Assembly (NCBI GenBank): GCA_023384415.1
Contig: JAHDWJ010000019.1
Span: 1-64,000 of the forward strand
Length of the DNA: 64,000 bases
DNA from: Anaerolineae bacterium
Lineage (GTDB): Bacteria > Chloroflexota > Anaerolineae > Promineifilales > Promineifilaceae
Direction: 5' to 3'
Shown: piece after piece, positions 18,605 to 28,196 of the stretch
Numbering within the stretch: the stretch's first letter is position 1
Layout of the letters: each line of letters begins with the position of its first letter
Program-made: the position numbers and the translations under genes
Notes under the pieces: generated by a model
Seen by the model: only the letters and a program-made list of their open reading frames with translations
The model's database searches: none
Told to the model about the DNA's origin: nothing

Positions 18605-21600
18605 TCACTCCTCAGCCCTCACTCCTTGATAAAGCTCTGCTAACTGCCGATGAATGGCGACGTTGTAAAGGAAGGATCGGCGAGCTTCTTCGTCACTGAT
18701 TTTGGCAGCCCGCTGTTGCAAAATGGTATAAGCCTGAGTCAGCAAGTCGCGGCCGCGTTCCCCTTCCCCCACCGTCTGCAACACTTCATAACAACTCAGA
18801 TACACCTGTAACAAATCATACACCCCATCCAACTGATGCCCCTCAGCCAAAAAATCCAATACCGGCTGAATTGTTTGCCGGGCCTGAACAAGTTCTCCAC
18901 AGGCCAGATGAACCTGGGCTAACCCCGCCAGCGGCTCCATCTGGTAAATGCGTAAATTATCCTGCACCGCCAACAACGCCCGTTCATAACCCATTTGAGC
19001 CAGTTCCCACTCCCTCAGGCCGAAGCGGCTGTGCCCCCGGTTAAGCCAGGCATACCCCACCAGGGATTGATCATTCAGGCTCTCCCCCAGAGTCAGCAAT
19101 TGATCTGCTGCCTGGAGCGCGGCCGCGTACTCGCCTAAATGATTCAGCAAGAGGGCATACAAATTCAGGACAACCCCTTCCAGGCGGCGGTTGCCCATCT
19201 CCCGACACAGGACCAGCCCATCCTCATACCCGGTGCGAGCGGCCGCATAAATCCCTTGATCATGGGCAATGATCCCCAAATTGATCAAAGCCATACTCTC
19301 CACATACCGGTCACCAATCTGGCGGCTAATGGTAAGGGCCTGCCGGTTATAAAGGGCTGCCTCACTGTACTCTCCCTTGTCCAGGGCGATGGCCCCCAAA
19401 TTGTTGAGGGTCATGGCCGCCCCCTGGCGATACCCGGTCGCCTGTCGGGCTTCTAAGGCCAATTTGTAATAATATTGGGCGGTAGCAAAATCACCAGCCC
19501 GCCGGTTAACCAGCCCTAAATTGTGCAAAACAGAGCTTTCACTGAGCAAATCATTCGCTTCTTGGGCCAGCCGCAGCGATGCCTCAAACAAAACACGGGC
19601 GGAATCAAACAGCCCCTGGTCTACATAAATACCCGCCTGCAAACGCAGCCCTTCCGCTTCCAGGAAGGTTAAGCCTGCTCGTTTAGACCAGGCTAACACC
19701 TGTTCTGCCTGCTCATGGGCGGCCGCGTACTCCCCTTGCCGCCATAACGCCCGTCCCAGTTCTAAATGAGGCGTACTGGTTAGTTTAGGGTTTGGCATTG
19801 CGTGGGCTGATGGCTTGCCGCTAACGGCTAACGGCTCATGGCTAACTAATGATTGATGTTCCGTCTCATGCAGCCGAATCGCTTTCTGGGCTATCTCAAT
19901 CGCTTGATCATAGAGGGCCTGTTCGTTGAGGAAGCGGGCCTGTTCGCTGAGGAACTGGATGCAAAGAGAGGTGTAAGTGGGTTGGGATCTGAGCGCGGCC
20001 GCGGCGGCGCTAAAGAGTCGCTCTCCTTCTTGGAACAACCCTTGCACCAGGCAGTACCGAGATAACCCGATGGCGGCCGCAGCCAGGGTGGGGGTATCTT
20101 TTTGCGCTACGGCCCAGCGCCAGGCGGCGCGAATATTGTCCATCTGCTCGTGTAAAAATTGGCTGGCCGTAACAATATCCCGACCAAACAGGGCCGGTTC
20201 ATATTGCTGGAGGAGATGGGCATAATAGGCAGCATGTCGCTTTTGCCCGGCTGCGGCCGTGGCTGGCATATCGGCCAATTTCTCCGCCCCATATTGGCGT
20301 AATAATTCATGCACCTGGTACCATTCCCCGGCATCCAGCCGGACCATCGTTTTATCTGTGAGGGAGAGAATATCTTGTTGGGTAGCCCCGGCTACAATTT
20401 GGGCAGCTTCGAGAGAAAAGCGGCCGCGAAACAGGGATAGATGACGAAACAGATCACGCTCTCGTTCATCTAGCCACTGCCAGGAGTAACTAAACACCGC
20501 CCGCAAGCTGCGATGGCGATCTACCTGCTCTGGGGTATGGTGGACTAAAAAATCAAGATTGCGGCCAACTTCTAAGGCGATCCGTTCCACAGGGTAAAAA
20601 GCGACCGCGGCCGCGGCCAACTCCAACCCCAACGGCACTCCCTGCACCAGGCGGCAAATCATGACGACATCGGCTGCATTCTCCGGAGTAAGGGTAAAAT
20701 CGGCCCGGTTTTTTTGCGCCCGCAAGGTAAACAACTGCACCGCCTCATTAGCCATAATCTCATCCTCAGAAGCGTTCTGGGCCGGTACGGGCAAACCGAT
20801 GAGGGGACATACCTGCTCGGCGGCGATGTTAAACCGGTCGCGGGAGGTGGCCAGGATTTTAACCTGGCGGGCCTGCTGTAAAATTTCGACGATTAGATCC
20901 AGACTGCCAATCAGGTCGGCCCCCGTGAGGGTTTCGCTGTTATCCAGCACCAACAGCATCTCCTTCTGGCGTAAGAAGTTAAGCAGCTGCTGCCGCGACG
21001 GTTGGGGGCCGCTAAAGGTGAACCCCAATGCGGCCGCTAAAGTAGATACCAATTCATCCACATTATTGATCCCTACCAGAGAAACAAAAATGACCCCATG
21101 TAAATAATCGAACTGCCGGTCTGCGGCCGCAACCAGGGCCAGGGTTGTTTTACCAACCCCACCCGGCCCCGTCACTGTAAGCAGTCGGCAGGCGGGATCG
21201 TCCAACTGGTGGTTCAGCAAGGCCAACTCCGACTCCCGCCCCACAAAATGGATGGGCAGTGAAGGCAAACGAACAGCGTGAGCGGCCGCGCTGCGAATTC
21301 GCTCCACCAATGCCTGAGTTTCCCCTGTGGGGGCAATGCCCAACTGGGCCATTAATTGCCCGGCAAACTGTTTATGATAAGCCAGGGCTTCCGCGATCTG
21401 CCCTTGCCGGGCCAAGAGGAGCAAAATGAGTCGGTGGGCCATTTCACTCAGCGGTTCACTTTGTTGCAGGCGGCGGGCATAGACCAGCCCATCCTGGTAT
21501 TGGCGACGATGCAGGTAATCCTGGGCGATAGTGCGTAAGGCATAACCTAACTGGTAGCGCAGCCGTTCTCGCTCCAGAGCTGCCCACCCCTCAAACTCTG

Positions 21601-23554
21601 GACTATCCGGGAGAGAAAAATCTGCCAGGAAATCTCCCTGATACAGGGCAACAGCCCCAACCAGGTCCGTGTCATGGGCCAAAAGGTGTTGGAACGCGGC
21701 CGCGTCTAGCCAATATTGTTGCTCCGAATCAAATGTCACCGTTTGCCTGGTGATGAGCAAATAATCGGCAACGATCGGGGGGAGTTCGGCTAATAGTTTG
21801 CGTAAATTAGCCAGGGCCTGCTCCTGGCTGCTCTCATCCCAAAACATCGTGGCCAGGGTTTCACGGGCATGGGGGCGCGACTGGCACACCAGGTAAGCGA
21901 ATAACGCCTCCGCCTTGCGGGATTTGAAGCCGCTCACTAGCTGCCCTTGCCAAAAGGGTTGGAAGCCGCCTAACAGATGCAGAACCAGGGGGGTTTGCGG
22001 TTGGGTGGTCGCCTGGGGTAAAGCCGGGGCCAGGGGGGCCATTTGGGCCTGGGCGGCATCATCTAGCAGCACCCAGGCATCATTCCAGAGGGCACGGGCG
22101 GCGCGGGGATATTCATTGGCCTGGGGGTTGGCGGCTTGATTTTCTTGGAGTTGGGCCACAATCTGCCGGGGGGTGAAGGCACGTACCGTTGCGGCCGCTA
22201 ATTCTAAATCACGCGGCAGTCCAGCTACCAACTGACAAATGTGGGCCACATCAGCCCGATTGTCTGGGGTGAGGGTGAAATGGAGCCGCACCCGCCGGGC
22301 CTGTTGGACAAATAATTGCACCGCCGGGAAACGGGTGATGTCACCGCGAAAGTCAGTGGGGGGATAGGGCAAACCAGAAAGAGCCAGATGCTGCTCCCCA
22401 GGCAGGCCCGTCGGCTGGGAACTAATCAGGATAAACTTTAACCGTTCGATTTGCTGGAGCAACACGGCCAGAAGGGGCAGCAGATCAGGCCGGGTGGCTA
22501 AATGATCAAAAATGAGGAGATGTTCGCGGCCGCGTAAAGCCATTACCAACTGGGGAATAGTGTGAATTTCAGACAGTCCCAAAGTGTGGCTAAGCGTTAT
22601 CACCCAATCAGTGGCCTGATCTGGGGGAGTCACAAAATAAACTCCCTGAGCAAAATCGCTGCTATGAATCCGGGCAGCTTCAGCGGCCAGGCGTGTTTTG
22701 CCACAGCCAGCCGCACCCGTAATGGTGACAACCCGCCCTACTTCCAGAGTGCGGCTGATGTGCGCCAGCTCCTCTCCCCGCCCCACAAAGGGGGTGAAGG
22801 TGGGCGGGAGGTGAAACGGGTATTGGGGAGAATGGCGGATACGTTGGGCCAGGGCCACGGTTGCAGCGGTGGGTTCAACGCCTAACTCTTCGGCCAGGAC
22901 GCGCTGGCAGGTAGCAAATTGGGTCAGGGCAGGATTGCGTTGGCCGCGCCGGGCATGAAGGCGCATGATTAACCGATAGGCCGTTTCATTAAACGGGTCG
23001 AGATTCAGCCAGCGAGTAGCCTGGCTGATGCCCAAATCATACCGGCGGCTGTGGAGGCAATCGGTGACGAACTGGTGCAGGGCAGAGAGGGCCAACAGGC
23101 GGAGCCGCTCTCGTTCCAGAGAGGCCCATTCGTCGAAGGCCAGGCTGTCTCGTAAGAAGAATCCGGCCAGAAAATCTCCCTGGTATAAAATGATAGCCTG
23201 TTCCAGGTTGCGTCGGCTGGGAGCAGCGGGTTCTTCAATAAACCGTTGGAACGCGGCCGCGTCTAGCCACCAATCTTGCGCCGGATCCAAGCTCACCGTC
23301 TCTCGGCTGATGAGGAGAAATTGCCCCAACTGTTGGCGTAAATCGGAGAGGGTTTTGCGCAGGTTGGCGGCCGCTTGTTCGGGATCACTCCCTTCCCAGA
23401 AAAGAGCGGCCAGATGTTCTCGGGTTTGCGGCCGCGCCCTATAAGCCAGATAAGCCAAAATCGCCTCAGCTTTACGTGACTTAAACCCCGCAATAACCCG
23501 ATCATCTACCCGAATCGTTAACCCGCCCAACAACAGTATTCGTAGCTGACCCAT
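18605..23554 (-). CDS. Giant SARP/AfsR-type regulator with duplicated module and TPR domain
   Basis: A 1649-residue single polypeptide. Residues about 1-95 form a SARP-type winged-helix domain and about 100-245 a BTAD helical domain. An AAA/NB-ARC ATPase follows with P-loop GAAGCGKT (280-287) and Walker B LLIFD. Then the layout repeats: second SARP-BTAD at about 523-757 and second ATPase with GPGGVGKTT (796-804). The first ATPase looks shortened, ending near 475. From about 1150 to the end lie many TPR repeats. AfsR-like proteins use NTP state and TPR ligands to control transcription; here two copies are fused. It contains about 17 GCGGCCGC copies. It is monocistronic. Confidence 0.85.
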   Translation of the reverse strand: MGQLRILLLGGLTIRVDDRVIAGFKSRKAEAILAYLAYRARPQTREHLAALFWEGSDPEQAAANLRKTLSDLRQQLGQFLLISRETVSLDPAQDWWLDAAAFQRFIEEPAAPSRRNLEQAIILYQGDFLAGFFLRDSLAFDEWASLERERLRLLALSALHQFVTDCLHSRRYDLGISQATRWLNLDPFNETAYRLIMRLHARRGQRNPALTQFATCQRVLAEELGVEPTAATVALAQRIRHSPQYPFHLPPTFTPFVGRGEELAHISRTLEVGRVVTITGAAGCGKTRLAAEAARIHSSDFAQGVYFVTPPDQATDWVITLSHTLGLSEIHTIPQLVMALRGREHLLIFDHLATRPDLLPLLAVLLQQIERLKFILISSQPTGLPGEQHLALSGLPYPPTDFRGDITRFPAVQLFVQQARRVRLHFTLTPDNRADVAHICQLVAGLPRDLELAAATVRAFTPRQIVAQLQENQAANPQANEYPRAARALWNDAWVLLDDAAQAQMAPLAPALPQATTQPQTPLVLHLLGGFQPFWQGQLVSGFKSRKAEALFAYLVCQSRPHARETLATMFWDESSQEQALANLRKLLAELPPIVADYLLITRQTVTFDSEQQYWLDAAAFQHLLAHDTDLVGAVALYQGDFLADFSLPDSPEFEGWAALERERLRYQLGYALRTIAQDYLHRRQYQDGLVYARRLQQSEPLSEMAHRLILLLLARQGQIAEALAYHKQFAGQLMAQLGIAPTGETQALVERIRSAAAHAVRLPSLPIHFVGRESELALLNHQLDDPACRLLTVTGPGGVGKTTLALVAAADRQFDYLHGVIFVSLVGINNVDELVSTLAAALGFTFSGPQPSRQQLLNFLRQKEMLLVLDNSETLTGADLIGSLDLIVEILQQARQVKILATSRDRFNIAAEQVCPLIGLPVPAQNASEDEIMANEAVQLFTLRAQKNRADFTLTPENAADVVMICRLVQGVPLGLELAAAAVAFYPVERIALEVGRNLDFLVHHTPEQVDRHRSLRAVFSYSWQWLDERERDLFRHLSLFRGRFSLEAAQIVAGATQQDILSLTDKTMVRLDAGEWYQVHELLRQYGAEKLADMPATAAAGQKRHAAYYAHLLQQYEPALFGRDIVTASQFLHEQMDNIRAAWRWAVAQKDTPTLAAAAIGLSRYCLVQGLFQEGERLFSAAAAALRSQPTYTSLCIQFLSEQARFLNEQALYDQAIEIAQKAIRLHETEHQSLVSHEPLAVSGKPSAHAMPNPKLTSTPHLELGRALWRQGEYAAAHEQAEQVLAWSKRAGLTFLEAEGLRLQAGIYVDQGLFDSARVLFEASLRLAQEANDLLSESSVLHNLGLVNRRAGDFATAQYYYKLALEARQATGYRQGAAMTLNNLGAIALDKGEYSEAALYNRQALTISRQIGDRYVESMALINLGIIAHDQGIYAAARTGYEDGLVLCREMGNRRLEGVVLNLYALLLNHLGEYAAALQAADQLLTLGESLNDQSLVGYAWLNRGHSRFGLREWELAQMGYERALLAVQDNLRIYQMEPLAGLAQVHLACGELVQARQTIQPVLDFLAEGHQLDGVYDLLQVYLSCYEVLQTVGEGERGRDLLTQAYTILQQRAAKISDEEARRSFLYNVAIHRQLAELYQGVRAEE

Positions 23555-23640
23555 AATCTCTGATTATAACCCCCTCTCCTGTCTATAACAGTGGCAAATA
23601 GTCCCGGCATTCCATTCCCTCAGGGTGGAGATTTCGACAT

Positions 23641-23740
23641 ATACTGCCAACGATCATAAACTGACATTTTCAGTGAGACTAGAGATTTGAGATTAACCAG
23701 TCTCCAATCTCCAACTGGAATGTACTTTATAACCACGATG
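23641..23740 (-). repeat. Interspersed repeat, copy 2 (100 bp)
   Basis: This is the reverse complement of the element at 9234-9348, starting ATACTGCCAACG and ending CCACGATG on the plus strand. It matches along its whole length, except for a shorter GAGATT/GAGACT-rich core. Confidence 0.8.
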
Positions 23741-24095
23741 GGTATAGTTCAAAAGCGGTCAAGGTTTTTAACAGTCACGGTTATAACCTCGCCTCTGGCA
23801 ATCTGGTAACAATGAGTGGCCATAGAGTACCAGTTTACACCCTGAAAGCAGTAAAAAACATCGTCAAAATAGCCCATATCAGGTATTGTTGTTACCAATA
23901 ATCTCTGTCTTGGTGACTGGATTAAATGACTCACTGACGATAGGGGTTGGGCGTGGGTTTCATTTGGGTTAAAGGTACAAGGAGTCATGAGTAGGTGCGT
24001 TTAGACATGGGTCATTGGTTAACAAAAAAACGCCGCCGACCTCATGAGCCATTCAACGAATAACGATGCAACCATAACACCTCAGTAAAACGTGT

Positions 24096-24151
24096 AACCT
24101 TCAGAAGGTTTGACTCAAGAGCTTGCCCATTAGAGAAACCTTCTGAAGGTT
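24096..24151. repeat. Pair of palindromes AACCTTC-N-GAAGGTT
   Basis: Two 15-bp palindromes lie at 24096-24110 (central A) and 24137-24151 (central T), 26 bp apart. Each has perfect 7-bp arms, so they can fold singly or pair with each other. They lie about 100 bp upstream of the HtrA-like gene. A regulatory role or a small repeat family are both possible. Confidence 0.6.
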
Positions 24152-24248
24152 CACCCCAATTGATTGAGAAGATACGGTGCAACCATTTGAAACACACCCA
24201 ATAATTGGTTATTTGTCAACACGTATTTCGTTTATAGGAGGATGCGAG

Positions 24249-25898
24249 ATGAAACTCAAGCGACAACTATGGCCTTTGTTGTTGGTATTATTATTATTGC
24301 CGGCGTTGGCTTGCGGGGGCGGGGCCAGTTCTGGAAACAATAACCGCACTGATGTAACCCAGGTAACTGATACCCCCCCGCCACCCCCGGCAACCAATAC
24401 CCCAGAACCTGAACCAACGGAAGTGAGTCTGGCTGTTAATAATTTACAAGATGTTCGCAAGGCTGTTGTGCAAATTATCGCCCAGGGCACCTTCCGTGAC
24501 CCGGCAGAAGGGTTTCAATACAACGCTGCCGGGGCCGGCACTGGTTTTATCATTGATCAGGCTGGCATTGCCGTCACCAATAACCATGTTGTAACCGGTG
24601 CGGCCTTTTTACAAGTTTATGTGTATGGGGAAAGCCAGCCGCGTAATGCCCGTGTTCTGGGTGTTTCTGAATGTTCTGATCTGGCCGTGATTGATATTGA
24701 TGGCGAAGGGTTCAACTATTTGGAATGGTATGTAGGCAATATTGATGTGGGGCTGGATGTGTATACGGCAGGTTTTCCTCTGGGTGATCCTGAATATACC
24801 CTGACCCGTGGGATTGTCTCTAAAGCGCGGGCGAACGGAGAAACTTCCTGGGCTTCAGTGGATTATGTGATTGAGCATGACGCGACCATTAATCCGGGCA
24901 ATTCTGGCGGTCCGCTGGTAGACCTCAATGGGCGTGTGGTGGGGGTCAATTATGCCGGGGCGTTCCGGGTTAGCCAATATTTTGCCATTGCCCGTGATGA
25001 AGCAATCCGAGTGATTGATCAGCTGCGCCAGGGGCGGGATGTAACTTCGATTGGGGTGAATGGCACGGCTGTCGGCAATGATGAAGGGCTAACAGGTATC
25101 TGGGTAGCTTCGGTGAAATCTGGCTCGCCAGCAGATAATGTGGGCATTCAGCCGGGGGATATTATTTTATCCCTGGAAGGGTTGATTCTGGGGGTAGATG
25201 GCACGATGGCTGATTATTGTGACATCTTACGCAGCCGCCATTTGACGGATGTGATGAAGGTGAAGGTGCTACGCTTTGATACGGAACAGGTGCTGGAAGG
25301 GCAGTTGAATGGGCTGGTGTTGGAGCAGTCGTTCTCGTTCGCGGCCGCAGTCGGGAGTGAGGTAAGCAGCAGTTCTGGCTCTTCTGGCTCGGCCACTTCT
25401 TATGACTACACCATCATCACCGATAGTTCTGGGTTGCTGCGGGTTGAAGTACCTACCAATTGGAATGACGTTGATGGCAGTGCCTGGGGCGATGCCAATG
25501 ATCCCTTAGGGGTTGCCGTGCGGGCGGCCCCTAATTTGAACTCCTGGCGTAATACCTGGTCTACTCCAGGGGTATTCTTTGGGGCCTCTCTGGATTTGTT
25601 GGATGGGTTATCAGATTCAGAACGGAGGGAAATGCCGGATGCGGTGTTAGACCTGGATGCGTTTGATTATTCAGCCTCTTGTACCTATGATGGCCGGTAT
25701 GATTACACGGATCCTGTTTACAGCGGCAAATATGATCTGTGGACAAAATGTGGCGATGCCGATTCTCTTTATATTGTGCTGGCGGTTTTGCCTGAAGATT
25801 TGAGCTATTTTGTCCTGGTGAATGTGCTAATCGTGACTGAAGCTGACCTGGATGCTCTGGATCATATCCTGGACAGTTTCATCGTTGTCACCAATTAG
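24249..25898 (+). CDS. HtrA/DegP-like serine protease lipoprotein
   Basis: 549 residues. A ribosome-binding site AGGAGG precedes the ATG at 24249. Signal peptide MKLKRQ..LLPALAC has a lipobox Cys at 22, so the protein is anchored outside the membrane by lipid rather than a helix. A Pro/Thr linker follows. The trypsin-like triad is H113 (TNNHVV), D144 (CSDLAVID) and S219 (NPGNSGGPLV). A PDZ domain covers about 275-365, then a Ser/Gly linker and an extra C-terminal domain of about 160 residues not typical of DegP. The role would be extracytoplasmic protein quality control. Composition is more AT-rich and it has one GCGGCCGC, in the linker. Confidence 0.9.
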   Translation: MKLKRQLWPLLLVLLLLPALACGGGASSGNNNRTDVTQVTDTPPPPPATNTPEPEPTEVSLAVNNLQDVRKAVVQIIAQGTFRDPAEGFQYNAAGAGTGFIIDQAGIAVTNNHVVTGAAFLQVYVYGESQPRNARVLGVSECSDLAVIDIDGEGFNYLEWYVGNIDVGLDVYTAGFPLGDPEYTLTRGIVSKARANGETSWASVDYVIEHDATINPGNSGGPLVDLNGRVVGVNYAGAFRVSQYFAIARDEAIRVIDQLRQGRDVTSIGVNGTAVGNDEGLTGIWVASVKSGSPADNVGIQPGDIILSLEGLILGVDGTMADYCDILRSRHLTDVMKVKVLRFDTEQVLEGQLNGLVLEQSFSFAAAVGSEVSSSSGSSGSATSYDYTIITDSSGLLRVEVPTNWNDVDGSAWGDANDPLGVAVRAAPNLNSWRNTWSTPGVFFGASLDLLDGLSDSERREMPDAVLDLDAFDYSASCTYDGRYDYTDPVYSGKYDLWTKCGDADSLYIVLAVLPEDLSYFVLVNVLIVTEADLDALDHILDSFIVVTN

Positions 25899-26205
25899 TC
25901 TCAAGAAACGATCCACAGATGAATCCACTGAAAGAAGCCACGAATTTCACGAATGAACACGAATTTTCTCTTGGTAACTTTGCGCCTTCGCGTCTCTGCG
26001 CGACCTTTTTTCAGTGGAGTCACAGATGGACACAGATTTTCACCGATGATTTAAGCATCTGTGTCTATCTGTGTCATCTGTGGATCAACCATCAACAAAT
26101 CTATAGTCCCTTGTCTTTAGCCGTAGGGTTGGCAGATTAGCGCCGATTTTTTAGACCAAATCCCCAAAATCGGCGTTAATCTGTGGATTATTTTTCTTTT
26201 GGCTT
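25899..26205. other. Intergenic region filled by a composite repeat
   Basis: This gap contains the 95-bp element (25924-26018) inside a wider palindrome: GATCCACAGATGA at 25910-25922 and its exact reverse complement at 26074-26086. It also has CAGATG/CATCTGTGT words repeated many times. Short frames here arise from the repeat and are not genes. Confidence 0.7.
25924..26018 (+). repeat. 95-bp MITE-like element, copy 1
   Basis: Ends TCCACTGAAAGAAG and CTTTTTTCAGTGGA are near-perfect terminal inverted repeats. The inside reads CCACGAATTTCACGAATG, then GGTAACTTTGCGCCTTCGCG. Equal-length copies lie at 33413-33507 and, inverted, 47324-47418. There is no transposase gene. Confidence 0.85.
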
Positions 26206-27162
26206 TTACGGCGCGGCCGCACGCGGGGCATTGTCCAGAACCCCATTCACCTCAGCTAACTCCTCAGCCGTTAAAGTCCAATCTGCCCCCTTGATGTTGC
26301 TGTGCAAATGCTCCAGCCGGGTCAGCCCAGAGATGACCGAGCAGACCTGGGGCTGGGCCAGCAGCCAGGCGTGGGCTAACTCACCCATCGTGCGGCCGCG
26401 TTCGGCCGCCCAGGCGGTTAAGCTTTCCACCTTGTCGTAATTGGCCTCAGTCATATATTGCTGTACATAGCCGCTGCTCTCTCCCCGTGAACCGGGCGGA
26501 GCCGCCTCGCCACGTTTATATTTGCCAGTGAGAAAGCCGCCGGCCAGGGGAAAGTACGGGATAAAGCCGACGTTGTACCCCCGGCAGTAAGGCAGCAGTT
26601 CCCGCTCTACTTCACGTTCCATCATGTGGTAATGGGATTGGATGGTGACAAAGGCAGACCAGCCGGACAATTCCGCCAACATGTTGGCGGAAGCTAGCTG
26701 CCAGGCAGCATAGGCGGACGCCCCAATGTAACGGACTTTGCCGCTGCGGACGAGATCGTCTAAGGTTCGCATCGTTTCAGCAATGGGGGTGGTATCATCC
26801 CAGCGGTGCATCTGGTACAAATCTATGTGGTCGGTTTGCAAACGGCGCAGGCTGGCCTCAACGCCGTTCATAATATGATAACGGGATGTACCGTAATCGT
26901 TGGGGCCATCCCCCATTTTGAAGTAAACCTTGGTGGCGATGACGAACCGGTCGCGGCGGCCTTTGAGAGCGTGGCCCAGAGTGGTTTCGGAATCTCCTCG
27001 GCCATAGGCGTCGGCGGTGTCTATGAAGTTGACGCCGATTTCTTGCGCGGCCGCGATAATCTCATTGACTCCGTTTTGGTCTACCACATTACCAAACCGG
27101 TTGGTGCCCATGCCAATCACCGAGACACGGACCCCAGCAGAACCTAATTGACGATATTGCAT
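26206..27162 (-). CDS. Aldo/keto reductase
   Basis: 318-residue NAD(P)H-dependent oxidoreductase with a TIM-barrel fold. The catalytic tetrad is visible as DTADAYGRG (Asp, Tyr), IATKVY (Lys) and YQMHRWD (His). An AGGAG ribosome-binding site lies seven bases before the ATG. Substrate unknown. It is followed upstream, 72 bp away, by another member of the family on the same strand, suggesting a tandem pair, though the two share only modest similarity. Confidence 0.9.
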   Translation of the reverse strand: MQYRQLGSAGVRVSVIGMGTNRFGNVVDQNGVNEIIAAAQEIGVNFIDTADAYGRGDSETTLGHALKGRRDRFVIATKVYFKMGDGPNDYGTSRYHIMNGVEASLRRLQTDHIDLYQMHRWDDTTPIAETMRTLDDLVRSGKVRYIGASAYAAWQLASANMLAELSGWSAFVTIQSHYHMMEREVERELLPYCRGYNVGFIPYFPLAGGFLTGKYKRGEAAPPGSRGESSGYVQQYMTEANYDKVESLTAWAAERGRTMGELAHAWLLAQPQVCSVISGLTRLEHLHSNIKGADWTLTAEELAEVNGVLDNAPRAAAP

Positions 27163-27234
27163 TGTTTTACTCCTGTAAAAATAAGGATGAATTAAGAATT
27201 AGGAATTAGGAAAGCAGCCATTTGTGCCGGCTTG

Positions 27235-28089
27235 CTAGACAAACAACGGCGACATCTCCACTTGGGCCATCTCGGCATCTAGTTCTGCCTGCGGCCGCAC
27301 CTCAAACCGACTTGCCGCTGCTAATACAGCGGGCAAGAGATGAATGTCCCCCACCGTGTCCAGAAAAACACCAGGCCGGTTCAGCACCCAATGGGTCGCC
27401 GTTTCAATCTCGGACGGCTCTGTGAATGGCTCATACCAGGTGCTGTGGGTACGTGGTTTATCTCCCCAGGGGCCACGGGTAAGGGATTTGATCGTTTGCA
27501 CAGCTACATTACGCTCCTGACACACTGCCAGAAGCGTTTCAAAATCGGCCGCGTATTGGGGGTTTTGCATCATGACGTAGTTATAAGGCAGCAGCACACT
27601 ATCAAAGGGAAAACGTTCCAGGCTGCGTAAGTGCATCTGAGCGATGGTGACGCCATGTCCCGTCACGCCCAGAAAACGCACAAGCCCCTGTTCTCGCGCC
27701 TCGATGAACGCTTCTAATGCCCCACCCACCCCCATGGCGATCTCCCATTCGCTTGGGTCTACCAAAATGTGCATCTGCCACAGGTCTATCTGATCTACCT
27801 GCAATCGTTCCAGGGAGCGGTACAGCTCTTCTTTGGCTTCCCGGTAAGTGCGTTTTTCCGTTTTGGTGGCCAGGAAAAATTGGTTCCGGTAAGCGGCCAT
27901 CCAGGGGGCAATCCGCAATTCGGCATCACCATAGCTCGCGGCCGCGTCAATGTGATTGACTCCATACTCGAGCAGCAGCGCCAATGTTTGATCTGCTTCG
28001 GCCTGGGTGACACGACCGAGTGCGGCCGCGCCAAAAAGGGTACGGGTACTATCATGGCCGGTACGGCCAAAAGGGTGTTGGGGTATCAT
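27235..28089 (-). CDS. Aldo/keto reductase family protein
   Basis: 284 residues, shorter than its neighbour. Catalytic tetrad: [17 protein letters not shown] and WQMHILVD. It starts at ATG 28089 with AAAGGA seven bases upstream. The shorter second half of the barrel and a C-terminus rich in acidic residues place it in a divergent subfamily. The substrate cannot be assigned. Confidence 0.85.
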   Translation of the reverse strand: MIPQHPFGRTGHDSTRTLFGAAALGRVTQAEADQTLALLLEYGVNHIDAAASYGDAELRIAPWMAAYRNQFFLATKTEKRTYREAKEELYRSLERLQVDQIDLWQMHILVDPSEWEIAMGVGGALEAFIEAREQGLVRFLGVTGHGVTIAQMHLRSLERFPFDSVLLPYNYVMMQNPQYAADFETLLAVCQERNVAVQTIKSLTRGPWGDKPRTHSTWYEPFTEPSEIETATHWVLNRPGVFLDTVGDIHLLPAVLAAASRFEVRPQAELDAEMAQVEMSPLFV

Positions 28090-28196
28090 TTTTTATCCTT
28101 TGGGCAAAGAGTATCTGAATCTTCTGCCAATCTTCATGGTACCGGGCAACCTCATCCTGCGGGAACAACCATCACCATAGGGGGTTGCCTGAACCT

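Larger units (their letters stand above)
23555..24248. other. 694-bp gene-poor region with repeats
   Basis: This gap holds the second copy of the 100-115-bp repeat (23641-23740), about 240 bp without recognisable function, and a pair of 15-bp palindromes near 24.1 kb. A 79-codon minus-strand frame at 23749-23988 has no domain, no ribosome-binding site and atypical composition, so I do not call it. AGGAGG at its right end belongs to the next gene. Confidence 0.6.

Noticed and set aside
23749..23988. 79-codon minus-strand frame
   Set aside because: No ribosome-binding site, domain or coding-like pattern; lies in a repeat-rich gap.
25919..26140. 73-codon plus-strand frame beginning MNPLKEATNFTNEHE
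   Set aside because: It translates the 95-bp repeat and flanking words; similar frames appear in the other copy at 33442-33642.
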